DNA of 64,000 nt from an uncultured Tateyamaria sp. (GCF_947496075.1 NZ_CANMBJ010000004.1:434001-498000), one strand, 5' to 3'; shown: positions 43,455 to 53,236, numbered from the stretch's first letter. Numbers and translations are program-made. The notes: generated by a model not told the origin, from the sequence alone.

Positions 43455-44204
43455 TCAGTCGTCGATCACCTGATGGATCAACGCATCAACCTGGGCTTGC
43501 ACACGCGTGTTGGCCTGCTCGATCTTTTCTGAAAGCTCGCGGATTTCCGTTGCGATAACGGCAAAGCCACGCCCCTGTTCACCAACATGCGCTGCCTCAA
43601 TTGATGCGTTGATGGCAATGAGGCCGACGTTCCGCGAAATCTCACTGATCTCGCGCAGAGCAGTGCGGGCATCTGCGCCTGTCTGGTTTGCAGTTGCACG
43701 TCGGACGATCCGATCACTGTGCAAGTGTTCGCTCAACCGATTGACCAATTTCGCAAAGTGCTCGTTGAACGCACCTGCTGCAAAGCGCGTGACCTCGCGC
43801 ACATCATCAGGCTTGCACGTTTCATTGGCAAAAGCTTTTGCCAGGTCTGATACGGCGGCCACGAAATGACCCATCTGTGCAATACTGTCCGGCATGTCAG
43901 CCACGGTGTCGCGCAGCCACGCAAGCGCAACGGGATCAATGCCGGGCTCAACCTCATCACCAGACAAAAGGCGCACGCCTGCATGCGCCCCCGGCATGGC
44001 ACGGCCTATACCGGCAATACAGGCCTCACGATCCCGCGGATCATCGAACAGTAGCCCAGCGGCGCAGTACAAAGTCGCCCGGGCACAATGGGACCGGATC
44101 ATATCCACGGCGCGCAAAAGTTCGACACGGGCGGCAATACCAGTCGCCCCCAACTGCTGCCCCAGAACATCGGTGATATCAGCCAAACGGTTCATCGCTG
44201 TCAT
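43455..44204 (-). CDS. Soluble methyl-accepting chemotaxis-like signalling protein
   Basis: About 249 residues from ATG 44204; the frame is open to 44276, so the start is uncertain. There is no membrane helix. The N-terminal two thirds is helical without a recognised sensor; the C-terminus (from about residue 185) holds the MCP hairpin tip ([34 protein letters not shown] split over two helices). Only a short signalling hairpin remains compared with canonical MCPs, so it may be a cytoplasmic sensor or an adaptor. Divergent from polA. Confidence 0.72.
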   Translation of the reverse strand: MTAMNRLADITDVLGQQLGATGIAARVELLRAVDMIRSHCARATLYCAAGLLFDDPRDREACIAGIGRAMPGAHAGVRLLSGDEVEPGIDPVALAWLRDTVADMPDSIAQMGHFVAAVSDLAKAFANETCKPDDVREVTRFAAGAFNEHFAKLVNRLSEHLHSDRIVRRATANQTGADARTALREISEISRNVGLIAINASIEAAHVGEQGRGFAVIATEIRELSEKIEQANTRVQAQVDALIHQVIDD

Positions 44205-44308
44205 ATCCGACTTGTGGCAAATCCGGGTTAACAAAACGCTTGTGCTTTCCCCTATTCCGGAATCGTGGCACATCACCTGAACAGCAAGACACCAAGGGGG
44301 CGATAAAC

Positions 44309-47095
44309 ATGGCGTTTGGTAAGGGATGTCACCTGCATCTGATCGATGGCTCGGCCTTCATCTTTCGCGCCTACCACGCGCTCCCGCCGCTGACCCGCAA
44401 GTCCGATGGCCTGCCCATCGGGGCCGTCAGCGGGTTCTGCAACATGCTCTACAAGTATGTCGAAGGGAACCACGGCCCCGACGCACCCACCCATGTCGCC
44501 GTTATCTTTGACAAGGGCAGCCACACCTTCCGCAACGATATGTACGACCAGTACAAGGCCAACCGAGAGGCGATGCCAGAGGATCTGCGCCCCCAAATCC
44601 CGCTGACCCGCACGGCGACCGAAGCCTTCAACATCGCCTGCAAAGAGAAAGAGGGGTATGAGGCCGACGACATCATCGCCACGCTGTCCGTGCAGGCGCG
44701 CGAGGCCGGAGGCCGCGTCACCATCATCAGCTCGGACAAGGACCTGATGCAGCTTGTGGGCGGTGGCGTCGAAATGCTGGACGCCATGAAGAACAGCCGC
44801 ATCGACCGCGACGGTGTGTTCGAGAAATTCGGCGTCTACCCCGAGCGTGTGGTGGATGTGCAGGCTCTTGCGGGCGACAGCGTCGACAACGTACCCGGCG
44901 CGCCTGGTATTGGGGTCAAGACGGCAGCCCTGCTCATCAATGAATACGGCGACCTCGACGCACTGCTCGAACGTGCCGAAGAAATCAAGCAGCCCAAACG
45001 CCGCCAGACCCTGATCGACCACGCCGACCAGATCCGCCTGTCGCGAGACCTTGTGAGACTCGACGAAAAGACGCCCCTCGACTTCACGCTCGATGACCTC
45101 GAAGTGCAGGACCCGAAACCGGATCAACTGATGCCGTTCCTCGCGGAAATGGAGTTCCGCACCCTCACCAAGCGCATCGCCGATCAGCTTGGCGTCGAAG
45201 CGCCCGAGATCAAGGAGCCGGCACCTGCGGCGCAGGACGCACCCGACGCGCCCAGCTTTGACGATGCAACCTACGAGCACGTGCAGAACGCCGACCAACT
45301 GCAAACCTGGATCGACCTGATCTATGAACGCGGATACGTCGCCATCGACACCGAAACGACCGGCCTTAATGAAATGATTGCTGACCTCGTGGGCATCTCT
45401 CTCTCTGTGAACCCGGGTCACGCATGTTACATCCCGCTGACACATAAACAGGGCGGCGATGACCTCTTTGGCTCCGACGATCTGGCGGAAGGGCAGATGC
45501 CCTTCGAACAGGCGCTTGAGATGCTGAAACCCGTGCTTGAGGACGATAGCATCCTCAAGATCGGCCAGAACATGAAATACGACGCCAAGATCTTTGCGCG
45601 TCTGAACATCCACGTGGCGCCCATCGACGACACAATGCTGCTGTCCTACGCAATGCATGGCGGGCTGCATAATCATGGCATGGATACGCTGTCCGAACGC
45701 TATCTTGGCCACACGCCGATCCCGATCAAACCGCTGCTAGGGTCCGGCAAGTCGGCCAAAACCTTCGACCAAGTCCCGCTCGAAGACGCCGTGAAATACG
45801 CCGCTGAGGACGCCGACATCACTCTGCGTCTATGGCAGCTTTTCAAACCGCAACTGCACCGGGCGCAAGTCACCAAGGTCTACGAAACGCTCGAACGCCC
45901 CATGGTCCACACGCTAGCGGGCATGGAACGCTCCGGCATCAAGGTCGACCGTGACACGCTTTCGCGCATGTCCAACGCCTTCGCGCAAAAAATGGCAGGG
46001 CTCGAGGATGAAATCTACGAACTCGCAGGCCGAAAATTCAACGTGGGCTCCCCCAAGCAACTCGGCGAAATCCTGTTCGATGAAATGAGCATCGAAGGTG
46101 GCAAGAAGGGCAAGACCGGGGCCTATGCCACAGGCGCCGACGTACTCGAAGACCTCGCGACCGAACACGAGCTGCCCGCCCGCGTGCTGGACTGGCGGCA
46201 ACTGTCGAAACTGAAATCCACCTACACCGACGCGCTGCAGGATCACATCAACAAGGACACGGGCCGCGTGCACACATCCTACTCCATCGCCGGTGCCTCC
46301 ACCGGGCGGCTGGCGTCAACTGACCCGAACCTGCAAAACATCCCGATCCGGACCGAGGAAGGGCGCCGCATCCGCGAGGCGTTCGTCTCCGAACCCGGCA
46401 AAACCCTCGTAGCCCTCGACTACTCCCAAATCGAGCTGCGCATCCTCGCCCACATCGCGGATATCCCGGAACTGAAACAGGCCTTCGCCGACAACATCGA
46501 CATCCACGCGCTCACCGCCTCGGAAATGTTCGACGTGCCGCTGGACGAAATGACGCCCGAGATCCGGCGCCAGGCCAAAGCGATCAACTTCGGCGTCATC
46601 TACGGCATCTCGGGCTTCGGCCTTGCGCGCAACCTGCGCATCCCGCGGTCCGAAGCACAGGGCTTCATCGACCGCTATTTCGAACGCTTCCCCGGCATCC
46701 GCACCTACATGGACGACACCAAGGCATTCGCCAAGGAACACGGCTACGTCCAGACGCTGTTCGGGCGCAAGATCCACACGCCCGAGATCGCGTCCAAAGG
46801 TCCACGCGCAGGCTTCGCCGCACGCGCCGCGATCAACGCACCCATCCAAGGCACCGCCGCAGATGTCATCCGCCGTGCCATGATCCGCATGCCCGAGGCG
46901 ATCAAGGACATACCTGCCGCTATGCTGCTGCAAGTGCACGACGAACTCCTCTTTGAAGTGGAAGACGCCGCAGTCGACGACCTGATCGGCGTGGCAAAGG
47001 AGGTCATGGAAAGCGCCAATGACCCCGTTGTGCATCTCGACGTGAAGTTGACGGTGGATGCGGGTCAGGGGCAAAACTGGGCCGAAGCGCATTGA
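44309..47095 (+). CDS. polA: DNA polymerase I
   Basis: From ATG 44309 (AAGGGGG upstream) the protein has 928 residues, normal for PolA. Order: 5'-3' exonuclease (1 to about 290, with [15 protein letters not shown] and [14 protein letters not shown]); 3'-5' exonuclease with intact D347/E349 (IDTETTG), GQNMKYD and YAAEDAD, so proofreading should be active; polymerase motifs A (D704, DYSQIELR), B ([14 protein letters not shown]) and C (QVHDE, H877-D878). Role: Okazaki primer removal and repair synthesis. Followed by four small genes on the same strand. Confidence 0.98.
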   Translation: MAFGKGCHLHLIDGSAFIFRAYHALPPLTRKSDGLPIGAVSGFCNMLYKYVEGNHGPDAPTHVAVIFDKGSHTFRNDMYDQYKANREAMPEDLRPQIPLTRTATEAFNIACKEKEGYEADDIIATLSVQAREAGGRVTIISSDKDLMQLVGGGVEMLDAMKNSRIDRDGVFEKFGVYPERVVDVQALAGDSVDNVPGAPGIGVKTAALLINEYGDLDALLERAEEIKQPKRRQTLIDHADQIRLSRDLVRLDEKTPLDFTLDDLEVQDPKPDQLMPFLAEMEFRTLTKRIADQLGVEAPEIKEPAPAAQDAPDAPSFDDATYEHVQNADQLQTWIDLIYERGYVAIDTETTGLNEMIADLVGISLSVNPGHACYIPLTHKQGGDDLFGSDDLAEGQMPFEQALEMLKPVLEDDSILKIGQNMKYDAKIFARLNIHVAPIDDTMLLSYAMHGGLHNHGMDTLSERYLGHTPIPIKPLLGSGKSAKTFDQVPLEDAVKYAAEDADITLRLWQLFKPQLHRAQVTKVYETLERPMVHTLAGMERSGIKVDRDTLSRMSNAFAQKMAGLEDEIYELAGRKFNVGSPKQLGEILFDEMSIEGGKKGKTGAYATGADVLEDLATEHELPARVLDWRQLSKLKSTYTDALQDHINKDTGRVHTSYSIAGASTGRLASTDPNLQNIPIRTEEGRRIREAFVSEPGKTLVALDYSQIELRILAHIADIPELKQAFADNIDIHALTASEMFDVPLDEMTPEIRRQAKAINFGVIYGISGFGLARNLRIPRSEAQGFIDRYFERFPGIRTYMDDTKAFAKEHGYVQTLFGRKIHTPEIASKGPRAGFAARAAINAPIQGTAADVIRRAMIRMPEAIKDIPAAMLLQVHDELLFEVEDAAVDDLIGVAKEVMESANDPVVHLDVKLTVDAGQGQNWAEAH

Positions 47096-47111
47096 CGGAA
47101 AGGAGCCCAAC

Positions 47112-47534
47112 ATGACCATGATGCCTGCACCGGAGGACCTGACCTTCCGCGACCAGTTCGAAGCAGGGTGCGTCGCGCCGGATGACTTCAACCACCGCGC
47201 CCACCTGCGACTGGCCTATGTCTACCTCTGCGAAGGGCCGGTCGATGCCGCCATGCCCCGGATGCGCGTAGCGCTCCACGCGTTCCTGAAAAGCAACGGC
47301 GTACCTGCAGACAAATACCACGAGACACTCACCCGCTCGTGGCTGATGGCCGTCGCCTATTTCATGGACAAGGCGACGCCAGCCGCCTCCTTCGACAGCT
47401 TCCTGAAACAGGATGACCGCCTGCTCGACACGCAGATCATGCTGACGCACTACCACAAAGATACCCTGTTCTCCGACGCAGCGCGCGCCGCCTTCGTGGC
47501 ACCCGATCTGCAAGCAATCCCGCCCGCCCCGTAA
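47112..47534 (+). CDS. Conserved hypothetical protein
   Basis: A 140-residue helical protein starting at ATG 47112 with AAGGAG six bases before it, 16 bp after polA. Conserved-looking segments are FNHRAHLRLAYVYL and YHETLTRSWLMAV; the histidine-rich pattern could be a ligand pocket. I do not recognise a named family or function. Confidence 0.7.
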   Translation: MTMMPAPEDLTFRDQFEAGCVAPDDFNHRAHLRLAYVYLCEGPVDAAMPRMRVALHAFLKSNGVPADKYHETLTRSWLMAVAYFMDKATPAASFDSFLKQDDRLLDTQIMLTHYHKDTLFSDAARAAFVAPDLQAIPPAP

Positions 47535-47573
47535 GTTCACGATAGGCGTGGCACCCACTACTTCGGAAATACC

Positions 47574-48281
47574 ATGTTCGGCCTGCGCATAGACGAAGAC
47601 ACCCAAGACTGGGTCATCGACTCGTTCTTCTGGGCCATCGACAACCAACTGCTCACACCCAACACGCGCGCCATCCATGTGACCAAGTCCAACTTCCCGG
47701 CACCGAATGGCCCTCATCAAGAGGTCGCGCAGGCGCTGATCCACGCCATCCAGAAGCACCTTGGCATCGAAAATCAGGATATCGTCGCCGCACCGTTGAA
47801 CGGTCTGCCTGCAGAGTACCGGCATCAATACGGGCAATTGTCCTCTGTTGGCGGCACCTGGCAAAGCGACGGCACGCAGGCTCTCATTACCTATGATCCT
47901 GAAACCATCACCCAAAGGCGCGCCTTCCTGTCCACACTCGTGCACGAAGTGATGCACCACCGCCTGCACATGACCGCGCTCGACATGCCCGGCGGACCAG
48001 AGGCCGAGGAGCTTTCAACCGATTTGTACTGCATCACGACAGGCTTCGGCGCGCTACAAATGCAAGGCGCGGAAGAAGCCGGGTGGCAAGGTTACCTCAG
48101 ACAAGAAACGCGTGCCTTTGCCTATGCCGTGTTTCTTTTGCTGACAGATCCTGACAGCAACACCCGTGACGGTGGGTTACCATTCCGGTCAGCAAGGCTG
48201 GTCAAAAAAGCATTCAAACTGCTGCGAAACCGGCAAGACGACATGCATAATTTGCGGGATGCCTTGCACGGTAAAGGTTAA
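47574..48281 (+). CDS. Hypothetical protein with HExxH metallopeptidase-like motif
   Basis: A 235-residue protein, no signal peptide or membrane helix. H124-E125-V-M-H128 (LVHEVMHHRLH) is a zincin-type HExxH, and E145/E146 or D150 (EAEELSTD) about 20 residues later could be the third ligand. I cannot tie it to a known peptidase family. The ribosome site is weak. It lies 39 bp after the previous hypothetical gene and 3 bp before a YjbR-like gene. Confidence 0.7.
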   Translation: MFGLRIDEDTQDWVIDSFFWAIDNQLLTPNTRAIHVTKSNFPAPNGPHQEVAQALIHAIQKHLGIENQDIVAAPLNGLPAEYRHQYGQLSSVGGTWQSDGTQALITYDPETITQRRAFLSTLVHEVMHHRLHMTALDMPGGPEAEELSTDLYCITTGFGALQMQGAEEAGWQGYLRQETRAFAYAVFLLLTDPDSNTRDGGLPFRSARLVKKAFKLLRNRQDDMHNLRDALHGKG

Positions 48282-48284
48282 ACC

Positions 48285-48638
48285 ATGATCCACACTTGGG
48301 AAGACCTCAAAACTCTTGGCCTTTCATTGGGCTTGCCTAAAGTCGAAGTCGCAACAAGCTGGGGCAACGAAGCCCTAAAGGCCCATGGCAAGTTGTGGAC
48401 ATGGTGGTCGCCCTACGTGGACGCCGCCATCTTCAAGGGCAGCATCGACGAACGCGAGATGCTGATGCAAGCCGACCCCGACACGTTCGTCCTGCACCCC
48501 CATTACGCCAAGCACGGCTGCATCCTTGTCGCAGCGGGTAGGATCGATCCGGATTGGGCCGAAGCACGCTTGCGCAGAACGTGGCGGGACATGGCACCAA
48601 AACGGTTCCTGACGCAGTGGGATGCCGACAATGGTTGA
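48285..48638 (+). CDS. MmcQ/YjbR family protein
   Basis: A 117-residue protein of the MmcQ/YjbR (DUF419-type) family, recognisable from LPKVEVATSWGNEALKAHGKLW, the FVLHPHY segment and the C-terminal LRRTWRDMAPKR. The family has a DNA-binding-like double-wing fold, but function is not established. Its end overlaps the start of the downstream PhyH gene by 17 bp. Confidence 0.82.
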   Translation: MIHTWEDLKTLGLSLGLPKVEVATSWGNEALKAHGKLWTWWSPYVDAAIFKGSIDEREMLMQADPDTFVLHPHYAKHGCILVAAGRIDPDWAEARLRRTWRDMAPKRFLTQWDADNG

Positions 48639-49296
48639 CCCAAAGGCCAACGCCCTCCGGCACGGCTTTGAAACAACCGGCTTTCTTTGGCTCCGCGGTG
48701 TCCTTTCTGGCGCTGACCTCGACCTCCTGAACGATGTCATGTGCGAAGACGAGAGGCCCGGTGGACGGATCACGCGAGCACAAACAGACCTTCGCGCAGT
48801 CCTTGGTCCGCATGGCACTCTCCTTTCGGCACTGGCCCAATTGTTCGGGCCGGTCGAGGCAACGCGCGCCGTCGCCTTTTCCAAAACGCCAGATGCGAAC
48901 TGGGGTGTCGGCTGGCACCGGGATCAAATCATCGCGGTACAGGATCGCGCAGACGTGCCCGGTTTCGACAACTGGTCAAGGAAATCGGGCATCTGGCACT
49001 GCAAACCGCCAGCACAAATCCTTTCCAAGGTCTTGTTCTCCCGTATCTTCCTGAGCAAAGCGACACCCGCGTCAGGCGGTATGGAGTTCTGCCCCGGCAG
49101 TCACCTGACCGAGTCAAAGCAACCCACGGCACATGTCGAGTGTGAACATGCTGCACCGGGCGACGTGTTGGTTTTGAACATAAATATTCTGCACAGGTCT
49201 CGGCCCGCCAAAATCCCGGCGCCGCGGCGCGTGCTCAGGGTGGATTTCGCAATGGAACGCCTGCCACCCCCATTGGCTTGGGCGCGGGTTGCTTGA
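48622..49296 (+). CDS. Phytanoyl-CoA dioxygenase (PhyH) family protein 3
   Basis: A 224-residue, compact PhyH-type Fe(II)/2-oxoglutarate oxygenase. W98-H99-R100-D101 gives the HxD; the distal histidine is in NINILHRSRPAK and an arginine follows. It is shorter than the two oxygenases in the uronate operon and not close to them. The start could also be ATG 48631, next to the stop of the YjbR-like gene. Substrate unknown; no metabolic genes are adjacent. Confidence 0.82.
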   Translation: MPTMVDPKANALRHGFETTGFLWLRGVLSGADLDLLNDVMCEDERPGGRITRAQTDLRAVLGPHGTLLSALAQLFGPVEATRAVAFSKTPDANWGVGWHRDQIIAVQDRADVPGFDNWSRKSGIWHCKPPAQILSKVLFSRIFLSKATPASGGMEFCPGSHLTESKQPTAHVECEHAAPGDVLVLNINILHRSRPAKIPAPRRVLRVDFAMERLPPPLAWARVA

Positions 49297-49552
49297 AAAT
49301 CCGCATGGATGGGGCGAGTTGAAATTCCATATCGACGGGTTCATCCAACAAGCCCGTTCATTGTTTGGGTGGCCCACATCTTTGGCAAAGAAACGTTCCG
49401 TTGCCTTGCAATTTGAAAGCCGCGCCCCCTTCGCGCACCATTGTGCGTTTTCAGTGGTTAACATGCGGTATCAAGCCGCGCGCAAACCCAATCATCTGAA
49501 AATGCGCGGAAATCGCAAAAGCCTTGAAATCACGCAAACGGACCGAACAGCC

Positions 49553-49568
49553 TGTCCCCGCGGGGACA
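49553..49568. other. Perfect 16-bp GC-rich palindrome
   Basis: TGTCCCCGCGGGGACA lies five bases after the DUF2798 stop in the 276-bp gap between two convergent genes. It may end transcription from the minus strand, but no T-run follows, so a protein-binding site is equally possible. The rest of the gap (49297-49552) shows no supportable gene. Confidence 0.4.
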
Positions 49569-49572
49569 AACC

Positions 49573-49800
49573 CTAGTCCGGTCGCGTTATTGACGCCACA
49601 AACCGCCGCGCGACGGGCGCCACCACCAGCACAATGGGAAAGGCGACGGCCCAACTGGGCAACCACGCGCCAATCCATTGGCCAACGAATCCCGCAACAG
49701 CACCAACGGCCAGGAACGTCGAAATTCCGGATACGAGGAACGACATCATGCCACTCAGGACAAAGCCAAAAGCAATATGCGCGTAGCGGGCTGGGATCAT
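49573..49800 (-). CDS. DUF2798 family small membrane protein
   Basis: A 75-residue protein with two hydrophobic helices (about 8-35 and 48-66) and the DUF2798 pattern RYA-x-IAFGFVLSGMMSFLVSG and WAVAFPIVLVVAPVARR. Integral inner membrane; function unknown. Confidence 0.83.
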   Translation of the reverse strand: MIPARYAHIAFGFVLSGMMSFLVSGISTFLAVGAVAGFVGQWIGAWLPSWAVAFPIVLVVAPVARRFVASITRPD

Positions 49801-49879
49801 GATACGGCTCCTTCTTCATCACCGGGCAGCAAACTGTGACGCAAATCGCCAAAGCGCAATTCTGCACCGGCGCACAGGG

Positions 49880-50632
49880 TCAGCGCATCCAGCCCAGTGT
49901 TTTATCTGTGCGCCCATACGTGCGGTATTCGGCGCTGACCCAACCGTCGTACCCGCTGGCGTCGATGGCTTCGAACAAGGCTGGAAAATCGATGCTCCCG
50001 GTTCCGGGCGCAACCCGTCCCGGCGCATCCCCGATCTGGATGTGCCGGATAAGGGGCTGCATCGCCTCGAAGGCACCCAGCGCGTCGCCGGTAATCTGCT
50101 GGGCGTGATAGCTGTCAAACTGCAGACCGATATTTGACCCACCCACAGCGTCGATCACTTCGGCAGCCAGCGCAAAACTGTTCAAGAAATAGCCGGGATG
50201 ACTTTCGCCACAGAGCGGCTCAAGCGTCATCGTGAGACCTTCCGGCAACGTGGCTGCAGCCCGTTTCAGATTGCCGATTAGTGTTGTTTTGGCCGCATCA
50301 CCAGCGCCATCGCCGGTGATCACGTGAATGACAGACGCCCCAAGCGTCTGCGCGTAACGCACTGCCCGACGCATGTCATAATCGAACCGTCTCTCGCCCC
50401 CGGGCACAGCCGCAAATCCACGCGCGCCGCCCGTGTAGTTTGGCCCAGGTGCATTCAGCAACACCATCTGCAACCCGTTGCGGTTCAAGGCTGCCAGGGT
50501 GTCAGGCGCAGGCACATCATAGGGTTGCTGCACCTCAATAGCGGCGAACCCGGCCTCGGCCGCCGCATCGAACCGATCAAGGTAGGGCAATTCCGCCCAC
50601 AGATATGTCAGGTTGGCAGCAAACCGAGGCAT
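49880..50632 (-). CDS. Hydroxypyruvate isomerase / 2-oxo-tetronate isomerase family protein
   Basis: A 250-residue TIM-barrel protein of the xylose isomerase-like family. N-terminal FAANLTYLWAELPYLDRFDAAAEAGF and the metal-binding set E (LEPLCGE), D (LQFDSYHAQ), H (HIQIGD) and E (SAEYRTYG) fit Hyi and OtnI. Hyi isomerises hydroxypyruvate and tartronate semialdehyde; OtnI acts on 2-oxo-tetronates, which would suit the denD/ltnD-like genes 23 kb away. Sequence alone does not separate them. Confidence 0.87.
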   Translation of the reverse strand: MPRFAANLTYLWAELPYLDRFDAAAEAGFAAIEVQQPYDVPAPDTLAALNRNGLQMVLLNAPGPNYTGGARGFAAVPGGERRFDYDMRRAVRYAQTLGASVIHVITGDGAGDAAKTTLIGNLKRAAATLPEGLTMTLEPLCGESHPGYFLNSFALAAEVIDAVGGSNIGLQFDSYHAQQITGDALGAFEAMQPLIRHIQIGDAPGRVAPGTGSIDFPALFEAIDASGYDGWVSAEYRTYGRTDKTLGWMR

Positions 50633-50674
50633 GTCGCGGAACCTAGCGCGCAGTTGTTGAGCATTCCAGCGCGA

Positions 50675-51376
50675 TCAAAAGCGTTCGACCCAAGGGCGCA
50701 AACTCAACTCGTTTGACCATGTCGACCGGTGCTGGTCGATCAGCTGCATATAGGCTGTCGCGATTGCGTCAGGGTCCAGCATCTTGTCCGTTCCATCATC
50801 TGTACGCTCGGTGCGCGCCGTATTGGAAATGCCGCCGTCGATGTTGACCCAAGCCACATGAACCCCCTTGGGATGCAGCTCGCGCGCCATGGATTCGGCA
50901 AGACCCCGTTGTGCGAACTTACCCATGGCAAAGGGCGCGGACTGGGCAAAGCCTTTGACACCGGCCGAAGCGCCAGTGAACAGAATGGTGCCGCGTTTGC
51001 CGTCCTGTTCCTCCTGATCCTGCATGATCCGCGCAGCAGCTTGCCCCATCAGGAAAGACCCAAAGGCGGTAACCTCGACAGCGCGACGCACCTCCTCGGG
51101 ATCAAGCTCCGTGATGGGCCCGCGCTGACGTGCCGATGGATTGTAGACGGCAACACGGAGCGGGGTCTCGATCGCGTCAAAAAGGGCGTTCATTTGATCA
51201 GGGTCACTGCCGTCGATAGCCACGGTGCGGGCATTGGTTTCCGATGCAAGAGCGGCCAGCTTGTCGGTGTTGCGCGCGCCCAGAACCAGATCGTGCCCTC
51301 GCGCGTGAAGTTGGCGTGCAACAGATGCGGACAAGCCACTGCCCGCACCAATGATAACTGCTGTGCCTTGGGTCAT
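50675..51376 (-). CDS. SDR family oxidoreductase
   Basis: From ATG 51376 (CAGGAG upstream) the protein has 233 residues; the open frame upstream to 51490 runs through repeat DNA and is unlikely coding. N-terminal VIIGAGSGLSASVARQL is the NADP-binding loop. The active site is unusual: after the serine region (LFTGASAG) the expected Y-x3-K reads F-x3-K (FAMGKFAQRG), a substitution that often goes with altered or lost activity. It precedes the hydroxypyruvate isomerase-like gene by 42 bp on the same strand. Confidence 0.8.
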   Translation of the reverse strand: MTQGTAVIIGAGSGLSASVARQLHARGHDLVLGARNTDKLAALASETNARTVAIDGSDPDQMNALFDAIETPLRVAVYNPSARQRGPITELDPEEVRRAVEVTAFGSFLMGQAAARIMQDQEEQDGKRGTILFTGASAGVKGFAQSAPFAMGKFAQRGLAESMARELHPKGVHVAWVNIDGGISNTARTERTDDGTDKMLDPDAIATAYMQLIDQHRSTWSNELSLRPWVERF

Positions 51377-51403
51377 CTTCTTGCTCCTGCTGACAAAGGG
51401 TGC

Positions 51404-51576
51404 GGCGGACGGCACGTCCGCCTTACGTGCAAAAGATGGCGCGGATTGGTGCGGTCGGCCAGTAGGCCCTTCTGCACACTGAATGTGCATGCGGTAAGGC
51501 GGAGGTCACCTCCGCCTTACAGGTGGATGGTTGGAGTGCGCACTGGAAAAAATGTAAGGCGCAGGTGTCCTGCGCC
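51404..51576. repeat. Three palindromic intergenic repeat units
   Basis: Unit 1: 8-bp stem GGCGGACG 51404-51411 with 51415-51422, followed by TTAC. Unit 2: perfect 13-bp stem GTAAGGCGGAGGT 51494-51506 with 51508-51520. Unit 3: 8-bp stem GGCGCAGG 51558-51565 with 51569-51576, preceded by GTAA. All share a GTAAGGCG(G/C)A core or its complement, so they look like copies of one small REP-type element between two genes. Confidence 0.75.
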
Positions 51577-51583
51577 CCGCCCG

Positions 51584-52171
51584 TCAGGGCAACTCGTTCG
51601 ATGGTATGATTCCGAAGAACTGGCCCTGTGACCACACCCCGAACCACCCATCGTGATGGCTGCCAAGGTCAACTAGCCGATAAAAACTCTTGCGGTCGAT
51701 CAACGCCTCAAGGTCCGCCCGGATCAGGATATAGGGTGACGGTTCGCCAGTCTCCGGGTCGCGTTCAACGCGGATCGGATGATCCGGACCGGCCACAGCC
51801 ACATCATCCACATGGGTCACAAAGGTCAGCACCTGCGCCTCACCGGTCCCTTCAGCCTCGAAATCGATGGCGACAAACGGGGCGTCATCGACGGTGATTC
51901 CCACCTTCTCAACCGGAGTAACAAGAAAATACTTCCCCTCCTCCCGCTTCAGAATGGACGAAAACAACTTGACCAGACCCGGTCGCCCTATGGGCGTCCC
52001 TTGATAGAACCACGTGCCGTCCCGTGCGATCCGCATGTCCAGATCACCGCAAAAGGGTGGATTCCAAAGGTGTACCGGCGGCAATCCGCGTGTTTTTGCA
52101 GCAGTGATCGACGCCACAAGGCCATCTGCATCCGGTGTCACGGTTTTTTGTCCGCTCATATGTTTTGCCAT
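51584..52171 (-). CDS. DUF1285 family protein
   Basis: About 195 residues from ATG 52171 (M5 at 52159 is an alternative); the reading frame stays open upstream without homology. The pattern VHLWNPPFCGDLDMRIARDGTWFYQGTPIGR and LVTPVEKVGITVDDAPFVA is that of DUF1285, a small soluble alpha/beta family without known function. It is divergent from the MoxR operon with a 57-bp gap, where it is frequently found in Rhodobacterales (family knowledge). Confidence 0.88.
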   Translation of the reverse strand: MAKHMSGQKTVTPDADGLVASITAAKTRGLPPVHLWNPPFCGDLDMRIARDGTWFYQGTPIGRPGLVKLFSSILKREEGKYFLVTPVEKVGITVDDAPFVAIDFEAEGTGEAQVLTFVTHVDDVAVAGPDHPIRVERDPETGEPSPYILIRADLEALIDRKSFYRLVDLGSHHDGWFGVWSQGQFFGIIPSNELP

Positions 52172-52228
52172 TCTCAATTGAGGGAATAGGTTGGTACAGA
52201 AATATATATCCCGAATGGAAGAGATGTC

Positions 52229-53236
52229 ATGACCGAAGCAGAGGACCTTGTTGCCGAAATCGAGACGCTGGGCAACAAGCTGGCAGAGGCCAAGGCCTCG
52301 ATCACCAAGCGCTTCATCGGGCAGGAACGGGTCGTGGACCTGACCTTGACCGCGCTGCTGTGCGGCGGCCACGGCCTGCTGATCGGTCTGCCCGGTCTGG
52401 GCAAGACACGTCTGGTCGAGACACTCAGCACGGTCATGGGGCTGGACGGCAACCGCATCCAGTTCACCCCGGACCTGATGCCAGCGGACATTCTTGGATC
52501 GGAAGTTTTGGACACAGCCGAGGATGGGACACGTGCTTTCCGCTTTGTACCGGGTCCGGTGTTCTGCCAGCTTTTGATGGCGGATGAGATCAACCGCGCC
52601 TCGCCCCGGACCCAGTCCGCCCTGTTGCAGGCGATGCAGGAAAAGACAGTGACTGTAGCCGGACAGGACCGCCCCTTGGGGACACCGTTCCACGTGTTGG
52701 CAACGCAAAACCCGATCGAGCAGGAAGGCACGTACCCGCTGCCCGAAGCGCAGCTGGACCGCTTCCTTGTCCAGATCGATGTACTCTATCCCGACCGCGA
52801 GACAGAAAAAGATATCCTGATTGCCACCACCGGGACAGAGGACGCGCAATCAACCGCCGTATTCACCGGCGAAGAATTGCTGGCGGCCCAAACCCTGCTG
52901 CGCAGGATGCCCATCGGGGACAGCGTGGTCGAGATGATCCTGGACCTGGTGCGGGCCTTCCGGCCGGGTGAGGCCGATGCGTCCGACAAGGTACGCGAGA
53001 CGGTCGCCTGGGGGCCCGGCCCCCGTGCGGCCCAAGCCTTGATGCTGGCCGTCCGCGCCCGCGCGCTTTTGCAGGGTCGTCTGGCCCCCTCGGCGGAAGA
53101 TGTCATCGACATGGCCCGCCCTGTTCTGATCCACCGGATGGCATTGAACTTCGCGGCCCGTGCGCGCGGCGACAGCCTGTCTGACCTGATCGAAGAGACC
53201 GCCGCCGGTCTCAGCCGCAAGGAAGCCGCCGCGTGA
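52229..53236 (+). CDS. MoxR family AAA+ ATPase
   Basis: A 335-residue AAA+ protein with Walker A GLPGLGKT (53-60), Walker B MADEINRASP (about 127), and the MoxR-type TQNPIEQEGTYPLPEAQLDRF sensor region. MoxR ATPases act as chaperones that mature metal-containing or VWA-domain partners. It leads a four-gene operon in which each gene overlaps the next by 4 bp. Confidence 0.94.
   Translation: MTEAEDLVAEIETLGNKLAEAKASITKRFIGQERVVDLTLTALLCGGHGLLIGLPGLGKTRLVETLSTVMGLDGNRIQFTPDLMPADILGSEVLDTAEDGTRAFRFVPGPVFCQLLMADEINRASPRTQSALLQAMQEKTVTVAGQDRPLGTPFHVLATQNPIEQEGTYPLPEAQLDRFLVQIDVLYPDRETEKDILIATTGTEDAQSTAVFTGEELLAAQTLLRRMPIGDSVVEMILDLVRAFRPGEADASDKVRETVAWGPGPRAAQALMLAVRARALLQGRLAPSAEDVIDMARPVLIHRMALNFAARARGDSLSDLIEETAAGLSRKEAAA

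Noticed and set aside
44273-47191. Long minus-strand frames opposite polA (479 and 291 codons)
   Set aside because: Shadows of polA; every polymerase and exonuclease motif is intact on the plus strand.
49289-49576. Possible 95-codon plus-strand gene in the 49297-49572 gap
   Set aside because: It starts inside the PhyH gene, has no ribosome site or recognisable motif, and its composition looks non-coding.
51377-51490. N-terminal extension of the SDR gene through the repeat region
   Set aside because: The 38 extra residues would be encoded by palindromic repeat DNA; ATG 51376 has a proper Shine-Dalgarno.
51404-51576. CRISPR-like array
   Set aside because: The three units are self-complementary, differ in length and spacing, and number only three; they fit REP-type palindromes, not CRISPR repeats with unique spacers.
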